From positions 1 through 5,705 of the forward strand of contig JAJBSY010000047.1 in assembly GCA_020861205.1 (NCBI GenBank): a stretch of 5,705 nucleotides of DNA, read 5' to 3'. The first letter of the stretch is position 1; every line of letters starts with the position of its first letter. The position numbers and the translations under genes are program-made. Below are positions 1 to 5,638 of this stretch, piece by piece. The notes beneath the pieces were generated by a model, which saw nothing but the letters and a program-made list of their open reading frames with translations, was not told the DNA's origin and did no database searches. Source of the stretch: Deltaproteobacteria bacterium (GTDB lineage: Bacteria > Desulfobacterota > Desulfovibrionia > Desulfovibrionales > Desulfovibrionaceae).

Positions 1-233
1 ATAATGAACAGGATGGCCAGGGCCTGGAAATAGGAACCCCAGGTAAACAGGGCGTCCGTTTGGCCGAGGGAGCTGACCGTTCCGCCCAGCGTCTCGCCCG
101 CTCCCCCCGGCAGAGGCGCGGATGAAGCGGCTCCGGCGACCGTGGATGCGGTTTGCCCGGCGGCATGGCCCGCGACGGTACCGGCGTCAACTCCGGCGGA
201 GGGAACGGAAGGAGCGGCGTCTGCCAGCATCAT
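1..233 (-). CDS. fliO: FliO, flagellar export-gate assembly protein (5' part only)
   Basis: Partial gene: 77 complete codons are present and the reading frame continues past position 1. FliO is a small membrane protein that helps the FliP ring of the flagellar type III export gate to assemble. The visible part begins MMLADAAPSVPSAG, followed by about 55 residues rich in Ala, Gly, Ser and Thr with a loose internal repeat (TVAGHAA and TVAGAAS). It then reaches WGSYFQALAILFI, which looks like the start of the single FliO membrane helix. The start is ATG at 233 (a second ATG follows at 230), 13 bp after the fliN stop, with a weak upstream TAAGGGA element. The identification rests on the WGSYFQAL segment and on the position directly after fliN, where fliO normally lies. 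The cytoplasmic domain is outside the window, so completeness cannot be judged. The N-terminal Ala/Gly-rich region is probably periplasmic (inference). Confidence 0.8.
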   Translation of the reverse strand, partial: MMLADAAPSVPSAGVDAGTVAGHAAGQTASTVAGAASSAPLPGGAGETLGGTVSSLGQTDALFTWGSYFQALAILFI

Positions 234-246
234 GACCCGCGTTCCC

Positions 247-768
247 TTAGCCCAATTGCTTGACGCGCTCGATGGGACTGATGATGTCCGTGAGGCGCAC
301 CCCGAATTTTTCGTTGATAACGACGGCCTCGCCGCGGGCGACGAGCTTGCCGTTGACATAGACCTCAAGAGCTTCACCGGCGAGCTTGTCCAGCTCGACC
401 ACGGAACCTTGGCCGAGTTGCAGCAGCTCGTTGATGAGCAGGCGGGTGCGTCCGAGTTCCGCCGAAACGTCCAGCGGTATATCCAGGATGAAGTCGAGCT
501 CCCGGCGGTTGCCGTCAACGCGCGGGGCGTTGGCCTCCTCGGCCATGTCCTTGAAATCCACGGCGCTTGCCTGGGCCGCGAGCGACTGCTGCTCTTTTTC
601 GCGTTTGACCACCTTCTGCTCGTCGTCGGCGAGGGCGGCGGCCCATTCGGCCGCAAGCTTGTCATCGTCGCTCGTTTCCGCGGGGGCGGTCTTTTCCTGC
701 TCTTCCTGGTCCTCAAGGGCCGCAGCCCATTCCGCTGCCAGGGCGTCTTGGTCTTTTTCATCTGCCAT
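247..768 (-). CDS. fliN: FliN, flagellar motor switch/C-ring protein
   Basis: 173 residues. FliN forms the base of the cytoplasmic C-ring with FliM and FliG, takes part in rotation switching, and docks the FliH-FliI export ATPase complex. The C-terminal SpoA (surface presentation of antigens) domain spans about residues 90-170. It is highly conserved, with DFILDIPLDVSAELGRTR, LLQLGQGSVVELDKLAGE, VYVNGKLVARGEAVV and FGVRLTDIISP all matching the family. The N-terminal region of about 88 residues is longer than in E. coli FliN (137 residues in total). It is acidic and carries two copies of LAAEWAAAL, at residues 10-18 and 38-46, related to the DDLWAEAL element near the N-terminus of enteric FliN. 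The ATG at 768 has a purine-rich AAGAGAGAAT stretch (773-782) just upstream and lies 12 bp after the fliL stop. No fliM lies between fliL and fliN. Confidence 0.97.
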   Translation of the reverse strand: MADEKDQDALAAEWAAALEDQEEQEKTAPAETSDDDKLAAEWAAALADDEQKVVKREKEQQSLAAQASAVDFKDMAEEANAPRVDGNRRELDFILDIPLDVSAELGRTRLLINELLQLGQGSVVELDKLAGEALEVYVNGKLVARGEAVVINEKFGVRLTDIISPIERVKQLG

Positions 769-780
769 GGGGATTCTCTC

Positions 781-1281
781 TTATTGGATGACCATTTCCG
801 TGATAAACACACGGGTGACCTTGGGGCCACCAAGAATCTGGTTCAGTCTGTTGGTTACTTCGTTTTTCAATTCCAGCTTGCTTTCCGCCGGCATAAGGTC
901 GGCGTAGGTCTTGCTCGAAAGCAGCATGATGACCGTATCGCGTATTTTCGGCTTCTGTTTGGCGAGCTCTTCGACCACCTTTCCGTCAACAACCTCCACC
1001 TCGAAGGTCACCTTTATGTACCGTTTGCCAAGGGGGTCGGCAAGGTTGACCAGAAAGGGATCAAGAACCGCTGTCTGCAGGTTGGGGGCCGGCTTGGTCT
1101 GCACCGTCTGCGTGGCGGGAGCGCCGTCCTGGGCTTTCGAAGCGTTCTTGCTGCCCGGAAGATCCGAAAAGAAATAATACCAGGCGCCCACGCCGCCGCC
1201 GACGAGGAGCACGATGAACAGGAGCAGCAATATCCACTTCAGTTTGCCTTTTTTCTTAGGCTTGTCGTCTTCGTCCGCCAT
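781..1281 (-). CDS. fliL: FliL, flagellar basal body-associated stator-support protein
   Basis: 166 residues. FliL is a single-pass inner-membrane protein that sits around the MotA/MotB stator next to the MS ring and supports stator function or torque; its importance varies between species. Order of parts: a short Lys-rich cytoplasmic N-terminus (DKPKKKGKLK, residues 6-15), one membrane helix at about residues 16-37 (ILLLLFIVLLVGGGVGAW), a flexible Ala/Thr/Gln-rich linker (about 39-66), and the periplasmic FliL domain (about 67-166). The domain shows LDPFLVNLAD, RYIKVTFEVEV, KIRDTVIMLLSSKT and the C-terminal VFITEMVIQ. Length and layout are typical. The ATG at 1281 follows a good Shine-Dalgarno AAGGAGA (1288-1294, 6-nt spacing). 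It is 63 bp downstream of motB2 and 12 bp upstream of fliN, so it is probably cotranscribed with both; the spacer contains a GC-rich hairpin. Confidence 0.96.
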   Translation of the reverse strand: MADEDDKPKKKGKLKWILLLLFIVLLVGGGVGAWYYFFSDLPGSKNASKAQDGAPATQTVQTKPAPNLQTAVLDPFLVNLADPLGKRYIKVTFEVEVVDGKVVEELAKQKPKIRDTVIMLLSSKTYADLMPAESKLELKNEVTNRLNQILGGPKVTRVFITEMVIQ

Positions 1282-1317
1282 GGAACGTCTCCTTCTTGAT
1301 ATCCGGCAGTTCCGGCA

Positions 1318-1339
1318 CGGGCGGGCCGAGGGCCGCCCG
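1318..1339 (-). other. GC-rich hairpin between motB2 and fliL
   Basis: Seen directly: the outer arms CGGGC/GCCCG and inner arms GGCC/GGCC enclose a 3-nt loop (CTC on the minus strand), with one bulged base, giving nine G-C pairs. It begins 5 bp after the motB2 stop and ends 36 bp before the fliL ATG. No T-run follows on the minus strand, so it is not a standard intrinsic terminator. It could act as a 3'-end stabiliser, a processing site that sets different motB2 and fliL mRNA levels, or a partial attenuator. These roles are inference. Confidence 0.5.
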
Positions 1340-1344
1340 AAGCA

Positions 1345-2073
1345 TTATAAATATCTGCCGAGCCACTGCGATGTTTTCAGCAATATTTCAACCCGGCGCT
1401 TTTGCAAACGGTGCTGTTCCGTGTCGTTGGGATACAGCGGCTTGTCCGGCCCGTACCCGCTGATGGAAAACCGTCGTGCCGGAAACTTCTGTTGCAGGAA
1501 GTATTCCAAAACCGACATGGCCCGCTTGCCGGAAAGCACGTAACTGTCCATGTCATGGACGGCTTCCGTTGCGTCCGTATGCCCGGCTATATTCACGTCG
1601 GCCGTCGAGTAGTGCAAAACCGGAACAAACGCACTGAGAAGCCGCATACCTGTCGGGGTCAACGTCGATTCGCCCCGGGGGAAGAGCAGTTCTTCGGTCA
1701 GCACGATCACCACGCCTTCCGGATGTTCAAGTATCCGCAAGTTCTCGTCGAGTTTACCGGGCGAAAGCTCCGGAGGCAAGATTTCATTCGGAAAAAGAAG
1801 GTCCTTGATGCGGTCCTGTTTTTCAAGAACCGTGGTGGGATCTTCCACAATTTGCAGGAGCAGCCGTATGTTTTCCGGCACCCGGCCCCTTCCGGCGTGA
1901 TCGAGCGGCGACGGTTCGTCCACGGTGGCCATGATGCGCGTTATGAGCGGCCTGTCCATCGAGGACATGCTGAGAATAAGCACGAAGAAGGTCAGCAGCA
2001 AGGTCATGAGGTCGGAAAATGTGACAAGCCATGCCGCGCCGCCGCCCTCGCTTTTTTTCTTCTTGCGGGGCAT
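1345..2073 (-). CDS. motB: MotB2, second MotB/OmpA-family stator protein
   Basis: 242 residues. MotB proteins pair with MotA: their one membrane helix carries the proton- or sodium-accepting Asp, and a periplasmic OmpA-like domain anchors the stator to peptidoglycan. After a basic N-terminus (MPRKKKKSEGGG), the helix spans about residues 14-36 with TFSDLMTLLLTFFVL; D21 is the expected ion-binding Asp. A linker of about 80 residues follows (plug/stalk region). The OmpA-like domain (about 121-235) contains FPRGESTLTPTG, the canonical GHTD (164-167), LSGKRA with the conserved Arg at 184, and KRRVEILL. The catalytically and structurally key positions of both parts are therefore intact. The ATG at 2073 shares its A with the motB1 stop (TGATG) and has AGGAGG 8 nt upstream, so translation is probably coupled to motB1. 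It is a diverged paralog of motB1, not a recent copy. Whether it pairs with the upstream MotA alone or together with MotB1 is unknown. Confidence 0.93.
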   Translation of the reverse strand: MPRKKKKSEGGGAAWLVTFSDLMTLLLTFFVLILSMSSMDRPLITRIMATVDEPSPLDHAGRGRVPENIRLLLQIVEDPTTVLEKQDRIKDLLFPNEILPPELSPGKLDENLRILEHPEGVVIVLTEELLFPRGESTLTPTGMRLLSAFVPVLHYSTADVNIAGHTDATEAVHDMDSYVLSGKRAMSVLEYFLQQKFPARRFSISGYGPDKPLYPNDTEQHRLQKRRVEILLKTSQWLGRYL

Positions 2074-2912
2074 CAGTCGTTCCTCCTGGCCGGGCTGCCG
2101 GGAGCTGAATCGAGATCGAACTGGAAATTGCGGAAAAAGAAGCTCTTGGGCTGATCGGCCGGTTTTGGCACGGAACGTTCGACGGCCAGCCTTTCCGGAT
2201 CATTCCGTTTATCCAGAACGATATCCACCCGCCGGTTCAACAGCCTTCCTTCGGGCGAACGGTTGGGGTAGCGGGGATGGTATGCGCCGAAGGCTTCCTG
2301 GCTCAGCCGGTCGCCGGGTATCCCGTTTTGGATCAGGTAATGGTAAACGCCGAACCCCCGGGCGAGGGAAAGGGGCCAGGTGGAATCAACCTTGGCCGTG
2401 TCGAAATCCACCTGATAGCTTTTTCCTTCCTCATCGCGCCTGTCGGCCGTATGCCCCGCGACAAGCAACGGATATTTGATCGTGAGAAGGTGGGGCAGTA
2501 TCCGGTTGAGAAGCTGTTTGCCCCGTTCGCTCAAGGCGGATTGTCCCGGTTCGTACAGGACGTCCGCGTTGATGGACAATATCTGGACGAAGCGGTTTTC
2601 CTGGAAGTTCAGGTCGTCCCGCATGTCTTCCCAGAGCATGTCCTTGATGGGGGTCATGTCCGGTTCCATCATGGCTCCGGGTTCGACCTTGCTTGATTTT
2701 TTTTCAATGGACTTCGGGTTGAAGTTCTGTTCGCCGATGCCGAAGGACGAGGAAACGGAACCGAGCACCACGAGCTTGTTCCGCTCGTCAATAACGGACA
2801 TGCTGACCAGCAGCACGAAAAAGGTAAGGAGCAGCGTCATCAGGTCCGAGAAGGTGATGAGCCAGGCCGGTTGATCGTCCCCGCCGCCGGATGATTTCGT
2901 TTTCCTTGCCAT
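2073..2912 (-). CDS. motB: MotB1, MotB/OmpA-family stator protein
   Basis: 279 residues. It is probably the main partner of MotA, since it follows motA after 14 bp. A Gly-rich basic N-terminus (residues 1-13) precedes the membrane helix (about 16-38) with TFSDLMTLLLTFFVL; D23 is the expected ion-accepting residue. Residues 42-58 (ERNKLVVLGSVSSSFG) lie where the MotB plug helix is expected. The OmpA-like domain runs from about 107 to 235, with YEPGQSALSERGKQLL, AGHTADRRD (152-160), PLSLAR with the conserved Arg at 185, and NRRVDIVL (226-233). Two oddities: the Asp of the usual GHTD is Ala156, with Asp only at 157, and about 25 residues separate this motif from LSLAR, an insertion also seen in enteric MotB. 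The tail after the domain (about 45 residues) is probably disordered. The upstream Shine-Dalgarno is weak, so coupling to motA translation is plausible. It was named MotB rather than a general OmpA protein because of the Asp-bearing helix. Confidence 0.93.
   Translation of the reverse strand: MARKTKSSGGGDDQPAWLITFSDLMTLLLTFFVLLVSMSVIDERNKLVVLGSVSSSFGIGEQNFNPKSIEKKSSKVEPGAMMEPDMTPIKDMLWEDMRDDLNFQENRFVQILSINADVLYEPGQSALSERGKQLLNRILPHLLTIKYPLLVAGHTADRRDEEGKSYQVDFDTAKVDSTWPLSLARGFGVYHYLIQNGIPGDRLSQEAFGAYHPRYPNRSPEGRLLNRRVDIVLDKRNDPERLAVERSVPKPADQPKSFFFRNFQFDLDSAPGSPARRND
2082..2087 (-). promoter_or_regulatory. Shine-Dalgarno of motB2 inside motB1, with TGATG stop/start overlap
   Basis: AGGAGG lies 8 nt before the motB2 ATG at 2073, inside the last codons of motB1. 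The motB1 stop TGA (2075-2073) and the motB2 ATG share one base. The strong site sets the motB2 start. The overlap suggests translational coupling, which would keep the two MotB proteins at linked levels (inference). Confidence 0.85.
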
Positions 2913-2926
2913 GGGAGTCCCGGCCC

Positions 2927-3685
2927 TTAGGTTGGCTTCCGTTCCTTGGGCGGTTGGAAGCTGGAGAGCTTCTCTTCGATAATGCGGGGATTTTCACCCC
3001 TGGAAATGCCGAGAACGCCTTCCATCTGCATTTCCATGATGTGTATTTCCTCTTTGGAGCGGTGTTTGAGCTTGCCGACCATCGGCAGGAAAACAAGGTT
3101 GGCGAGAACTGCCCCGTAAAAGGTCGTGATAAGCGCGACGGCCATGGCGGGGCCGATGGTGCTTGGGTCGGACATGGTCTTGAGCATCTGCACAAGCCCG
3201 ATAACCGTGCCGATCATGCCCAGCGCCGGGGCATACGCCGCCAGCGCGTTCATGAGTTCGATCCCGGTCTCGTGGCGGCTTTCGACGCTGCTGATTTCCG
3301 CTTCCATGATCGCCTGAATGCTTTCCGGCTCAAGACCGTCAACGGTCAGTTGCATCCCTTTTTTCAGGTAGGGGTCCGTCAGGCCGTTTATGACCGGCTC
3401 CAGCGAGAGGATGCCCTCACGCCGGGCCCGGTTGGCGAAATCCATAAACTGCTCGAGAATTCCCGTGGTCGAGGGGGTTTTCCCGATGAGCGTTTTGCGG
3501 ATAACCTTGCCGACGCTGAGCACCGTGCCCAAGGGATAGTGGGTAAGGGTCGCGCCGATGGTGCCCCCGAACACGATGAGCATGGATGCGGAGTCGATGA
3601 AGGTCCCCGGCGATCCGCCCCCGGCAAGGGCCGCGCCGATAAGGCCGAAGGAAACGATCATCCCGAGTAGTGTTGCAAGATCCAT
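2927..3685 (-). CDS. motA: MotA, flagellar stator channel subunit (PomA-type)
   Basis: 252 residues from the chosen ATG. MotA pentamers surround a MotB dimer in the inner membrane and convert ion flow into torque on FliG. Four membrane helices are visible: about 6-24, 33-50, 150-170 and 180-203. Helices 3 and 4 carry YAPALGMIGTVIGLV and GPAMAVALITTFYGAVLANLVFLP, which include the conserved prolines (P153, P201). The cytoplasmic loop has ANRARREGILSLE, with Arg88/Arg89 and Glu96 at the positions of the rotor-contact charges of Vibrio PomA. Threonines T160 and T187/T188 sit where PomA has Na-linked threonines. This suggests, but does not prove, sodium use. The frame stays open to a TTG at 3691, but ATG 3685 is preferred: GAGG (3693-3696) is 7 nt upstream, and MDLATLLG is the usual family beginning. 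It is the first gene of the flagellar operon, behind a sigma28-like promoter. Confidence 0.97.
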   Translation of the reverse strand: MDLATLLGMIVSFGLIGAALAGGGSPGTFIDSASMLIVFGGTIGATLTHYPLGTVLSVGKVIRKTLIGKTPSTTGILEQFMDFANRARREGILSLEPVINGLTDPYLKKGMQLTVDGLEPESIQAIMEAEISSVESRHETGIELMNALAAYAPALGMIGTVIGLVQMLKTMSDPSTIGPAMAVALITTFYGAVLANLVFLPMVGKLKHRSKEEIHIMEMQMEGVLGISRGENPRIIEEKLSSFQPPKERKPT

Positions 3686-3692
3686 CAGCAAA

Positions 3693-3696
3693 CCTC
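3693..3696 (-). promoter_or_regulatory. Shine-Dalgarno deciding the motA start
   Basis: GAGG lies 7 nt before ATG 3685. The alternative TTG codon at 3691 would sit only 1 nt from this site, too close for initiation, so the ATG is the better start. Confidence 0.7.
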
Positions 3697-3799
3697 ATAG
3701 AAGCCGCTTTACGCGGTCTTGTGAGCCGGAACGGTATTCTGTCCACTCCGTGAATGCATTTTTTATGCCGATACGCATAACCGGGCCGGGTAAAAGGAC

Positions 3800-3827
3800 A
3801 TATCGGTTTTTGGTCGGATTATCTTTA
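3800..3827 (-). promoter_or_regulatory. Putative FliA (sigma28) promoter of the motA operon
   Basis: On the minus strand, TAAAGATA (3827-3820) and ACCGATAT (3807-3800) are separated by 12 nt. The enteric sigma28 consensus is TAAAGTTT-N11-GCCGATAA. The first element therefore matches 6 of 8 (TAAAG and one T), the second matches 6 of 8, and the spacer is one base longer. Transcription would start about 7-10 nt further on, giving an untranslated leader of about 105 nt before motA. The site lies in the only long gap of the window and directly precedes a class of genes that is FliA-controlled in many bacteria. The call is from sequence resemblance only. Confidence 0.6.
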
Positions 3828-3862
3828 CAGCAACGTGACGGCGTGACAAAAAAACGACTCTT

Positions 3863-4618
3863 TCACGCGTATTGGCGTGGCCCGAAAATATCGGTGCCTA
3901 CCCGGACCATGGTCGCGCCTTGGCTCACCGCGATTTCACAGTCATGGGACATGCCCATGGAAAGGTGCGGCAGGGGCAGGCCGGTCCGGGTGCGTAACGC
4001 CTCCCGCAGTTCGCGCATCGCGGCGAAGTAGGGACGCGAGGCTTCGGCATCCTCGGAAAAGGGGGGTAAGCACATGAGTCCTTCGACGCGGACCTGTTCC
4101 ATGCCGCGCACCGCGTCGATAAACCGTTCCGCTTCTTCCGCCGGCAGACCGGATTTCTGGTTTTCCCCGCCGATGTTGATTTGCAGGAGAACGGCCTGCG
4201 GCGGGAGGTTTTCCGCTAACACGGCCTTCCGGATCTGGGCGGCCAGTTTTTCGGAGTCAAGGGTATGGATGAGCGCAAAACGGCCGGTGACGTCTTTCGC
4301 TTTCCTGCTTTGGACGTGGCCCGTGAAATGCCACTCCGGCAAGGAAGCGCCGTTCAACGATTTGACAAGGAGCGACGCCACGTCTTTTTGTTTTTCCAGC
4401 GCTTCCTGGACATAGTTCTCGCCGAAAGTGGGCGTTCCCTGCCGCCAGTAGGAGAAAAGCTCCGCCAGCATGGGGGCCGGGTGGGTCTTGGAAATGGCGA
4501 CGAGGCGGATATCCGCCATATTCCGCCCGGACGCTTTCGCCGCGTTTTCAAGGCGGGAACGGACGGCGTCAAAGCGGTCGCGCAGGGCGGAGGCTTCCGG
4601 TTCAGGCATGAAAACCAT
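3863..4618 (-). CDS. yggS: YggS/PLPBP family pyridoxal phosphate homeostasis protein
   Basis: 251 residues. This family (YggS, YlmE, PROSC/PLPBP) binds pyridoxal 5'-phosphate in an alanine racemase-like TIM barrel but has no known enzyme activity. It buffers PLP and influences amino-acid and keto-acid metabolism in the cytoplasm. Visible family marks: RLVAISKTHP with Lys44 as the PLP Schiff-base lysine; FGENYVQEA (65-73); WHFTGHVQSRK (96-106), the form of the usual WHFIGxLQxxK; EGLMCLPP; LSMGMSHDCEIAV (phosphate-side SMGMS at 220-224); and VRVGTDIFG (238-246). Length is slightly above the usual 225-240 because of the N-terminus. The ATG at 4618 is favoured because AGGAG (4626-4630) lies 7 nt upstream; the in-frame ATG at 4609 is too far from it. 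It follows era by 4 bp, so it is probably cotranscribed and coupled with era. It has no functional link to the flagellar genes that I can see. Confidence 0.95.
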   Translation of the reverse strand: MVFMPEPEASALRDRFDAVRSRLENAAKASGRNMADIRLVAISKTHPAPMLAELFSYWRQGTPTFGENYVQEALEKQKDVASLLVKSLNGASLPEWHFTGHVQSRKAKDVTGRFALIHTLDSEKLAAQIRKAVLAENLPPQAVLLQINIGGENQKSGLPAEEAERFIDAVRGMEQVRVEGLMCLPPFSEDAEASRPYFAAMRELREALRTRTGLPLPHLSMGMSHDCEIAVSQGATMVRVGTDIFGPRQYA

Positions 4619-4622
4619 GGCT

Positions 4623-5564
4623 TTACTCCTGAAATCCTTCTGGCGCAGCGCCGAGAGCCAGGGAGTGCAAAAATCCCATGTCCTCGGTCCAGTCTTCGCG
4701 GACTTTGACCCACAGTTCCAAATGGACTTTCGTCCCGAGGATGCCCGCTATTTCAAGCCGGGCCGCCTGTCCCACCTTTTTCAGGTTCGCGCCGCCCTTG
4801 CCGATGACGATGGCCTTTTGGGAGGGGCGGGTCACATAAATGACCGCGTTGATGATGGTGAGGTCGCGGCTTTTATCCTCTTCCCAGTTCTCTATGTCGA
4901 CGGCGATGGCGTAAGGCAGTTCCTGGTGCAGGTTTAAAAACAGTTTTTCGCGGATGCTCTCGGCGGCCATGAACCGCACCGGCAGGGTGGAGAGCTGGTC
5001 GTCGGGGAACTGGGGCTCGCCTACGGGAAGTTCGCTCTTGATTTTGCCGAGCAAGCCTTCGAGCCCCACCTTGTTGAGGGCGGAAACCGGGAACAGTTCC
5101 GCGAGCGGCCATGTCTCGTGGAGCTGCTCCATGAGCGGCAAAAGCCTCGACTTGTCGCCGACGAGGTCCACCTTGTTGGCGATGACCAGGACGGGCCGTG
5201 TTTCCGCCTTGATGGCCTCGAGCAGCGGCTTGATGTCGTTCTCCATGTATTCGGGCCGGCGCAGGTAGAGTTCCGCGTCAAGGATGACCAGGATGATGTC
5301 CGCGTCCTTTGAGGCCTCCCAGGCAGCCTGGCTCATGAGGCGGTTCATTTTGCCCCGGGTCGCGTGGATGCCCGGCGTATCCATGAAGATGACCTGCGTC
5401 TCCGGATCGGACAAGATGCCCGTAATGCGGTTGCGCGTGGTCTGGGCCTTGGGCGTCACGATGGCGATTTTCTGGCCCAGAAAAGAGTTGAGCAGGGTGG
5501 ATTTTCCCGCGTTTGGCGGTCCCATGATGGCGACCCAGCCACACCTGTAGGCGGATGATGTCAT
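4623..5564 (-). CDS. era: Era, ribosome-assembly GTPase
   Basis: 313 residues. Era binds the 3' end of 16S rRNA and assists 30S subunit maturation, with links to the cell cycle; it is usually essential. The N-terminal GTPase domain shows all motifs: G1 GPPNAGKS (15-22), G2 QTTRNR (T42/T43), G3 DTPG (62-65), G4 NKVD (130-133) and G5 SAL (161-163). The C-terminal KH RNA-binding domain has QKAIVIGKGG (GKGG at 255-258), then LKKVGQAARLEI and VHLELWVKVREDW. The whole protein is intact and close to the usual length of about 300; a short C-terminal tail (HSLALGAAPEGFQE) makes up the excess. The ATG at 5564 has AAGGA (5571-5575) at 6-nt spacing. It is the first gene of an era-yggS unit behind its own sigma70-type promoter. 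In many bacteria era follows rnc; no rnc is visible here. Confidence 0.98.
   Translation of the reverse strand: MTSSAYRCGWVAIMGPPNAGKSTLLNSFLGQKIAIVTPKAQTTRNRITGILSDPETQVIFMDTPGIHATRGKMNRLMSQAAWEASKDADIILVILDAELYLRRPEYMENDIKPLLEAIKAETRPVLVIANKVDLVGDKSRLLPLMEQLHETWPLAELFPVSALNKVGLEGLLGKIKSELPVGEPQFPDDQLSTLPVRFMAAESIREKLFLNLHQELPYAIAVDIENWEEDKSRDLTIINAVIYVTRPSQKAIVIGKGGANLKKVGQAARLEIAGILGTKVHLELWVKVREDWTEDMGFLHSLALGAAPEGFQE
4626..4630 (-). promoter_or_regulatory. Shine-Dalgarno of yggS within the end of era
   Basis: AGGAG lies in the last codons of era (which end FQE, then TAA at 4625-4623) and 7 nt before ATG 4618. It fixes the yggS start and suggests that ribosomes finishing era can reinitiate on yggS. 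Confidence 0.75.
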
Positions 5565-5608
5565 GTTCGTTCCTTGTCTGTAATGATGCCGCCTTAAAGC
5601 GACGGGCT

Positions 5609-5638
5609 ATCATAGCAGAAAACACGGCAAGCTACCAA
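5609..5638 (-). promoter_or_regulatory. Putative sigma70 extended -10 promoter of era
   Basis: On the minus strand, TATGAT (5614-5609; 5 of 6 matches to TATAAT) is preceded by TGC, an extended -10 element. TTGGTA (5638-5633; 4 of 6 matches to TTGACA) lies 18 bp upstream. Transcription would start near 5602, leaving a leader of about 38 nt before the era ATG. The -35 element is inside a perfect inverted repeat. Confidence 0.6.

Noticed and set aside
142..1299. Long plus-strand open frame of 385 codons
   Set aside because: It lies antisense to fliL and fliN, which have clear domains, start sites and spacing. Its translation has no recognisable family and reflects the GC-rich codon structure of the opposite strand.
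1402..2154. Plus-strand open frame of 250 codons
   Set aside because: It is antisense to motB2 and the motB2-motB1 junction, with an Arg/His-rich translation typical of shadow frames and no plausible Shine-Dalgarno or neighbours.
2891..3670. Plus-strand open frame of 259 codons
   Set aside because: It covers almost exactly the motA gene in antisense. The His/Arg/Gly-rich product has no recognisable domain, and motA is unambiguous.
3701..3716. Short CCGC/GCGG stem just upstream of the motA Shine-Dalgarno
   Set aside because: Only 4 bp with a 5-nt loop; such stems are expected by chance in this composition.
3763..3780. Inverted repeat TTATGC/GCATAA with a 6-nt spacer in the motA leader
   Set aside because: It could form a weak 6-bp stem, but on the minus strand it is followed by A residues, not T, so it is not a terminator. 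Nothing ties it to a known regulator or riboswitch.
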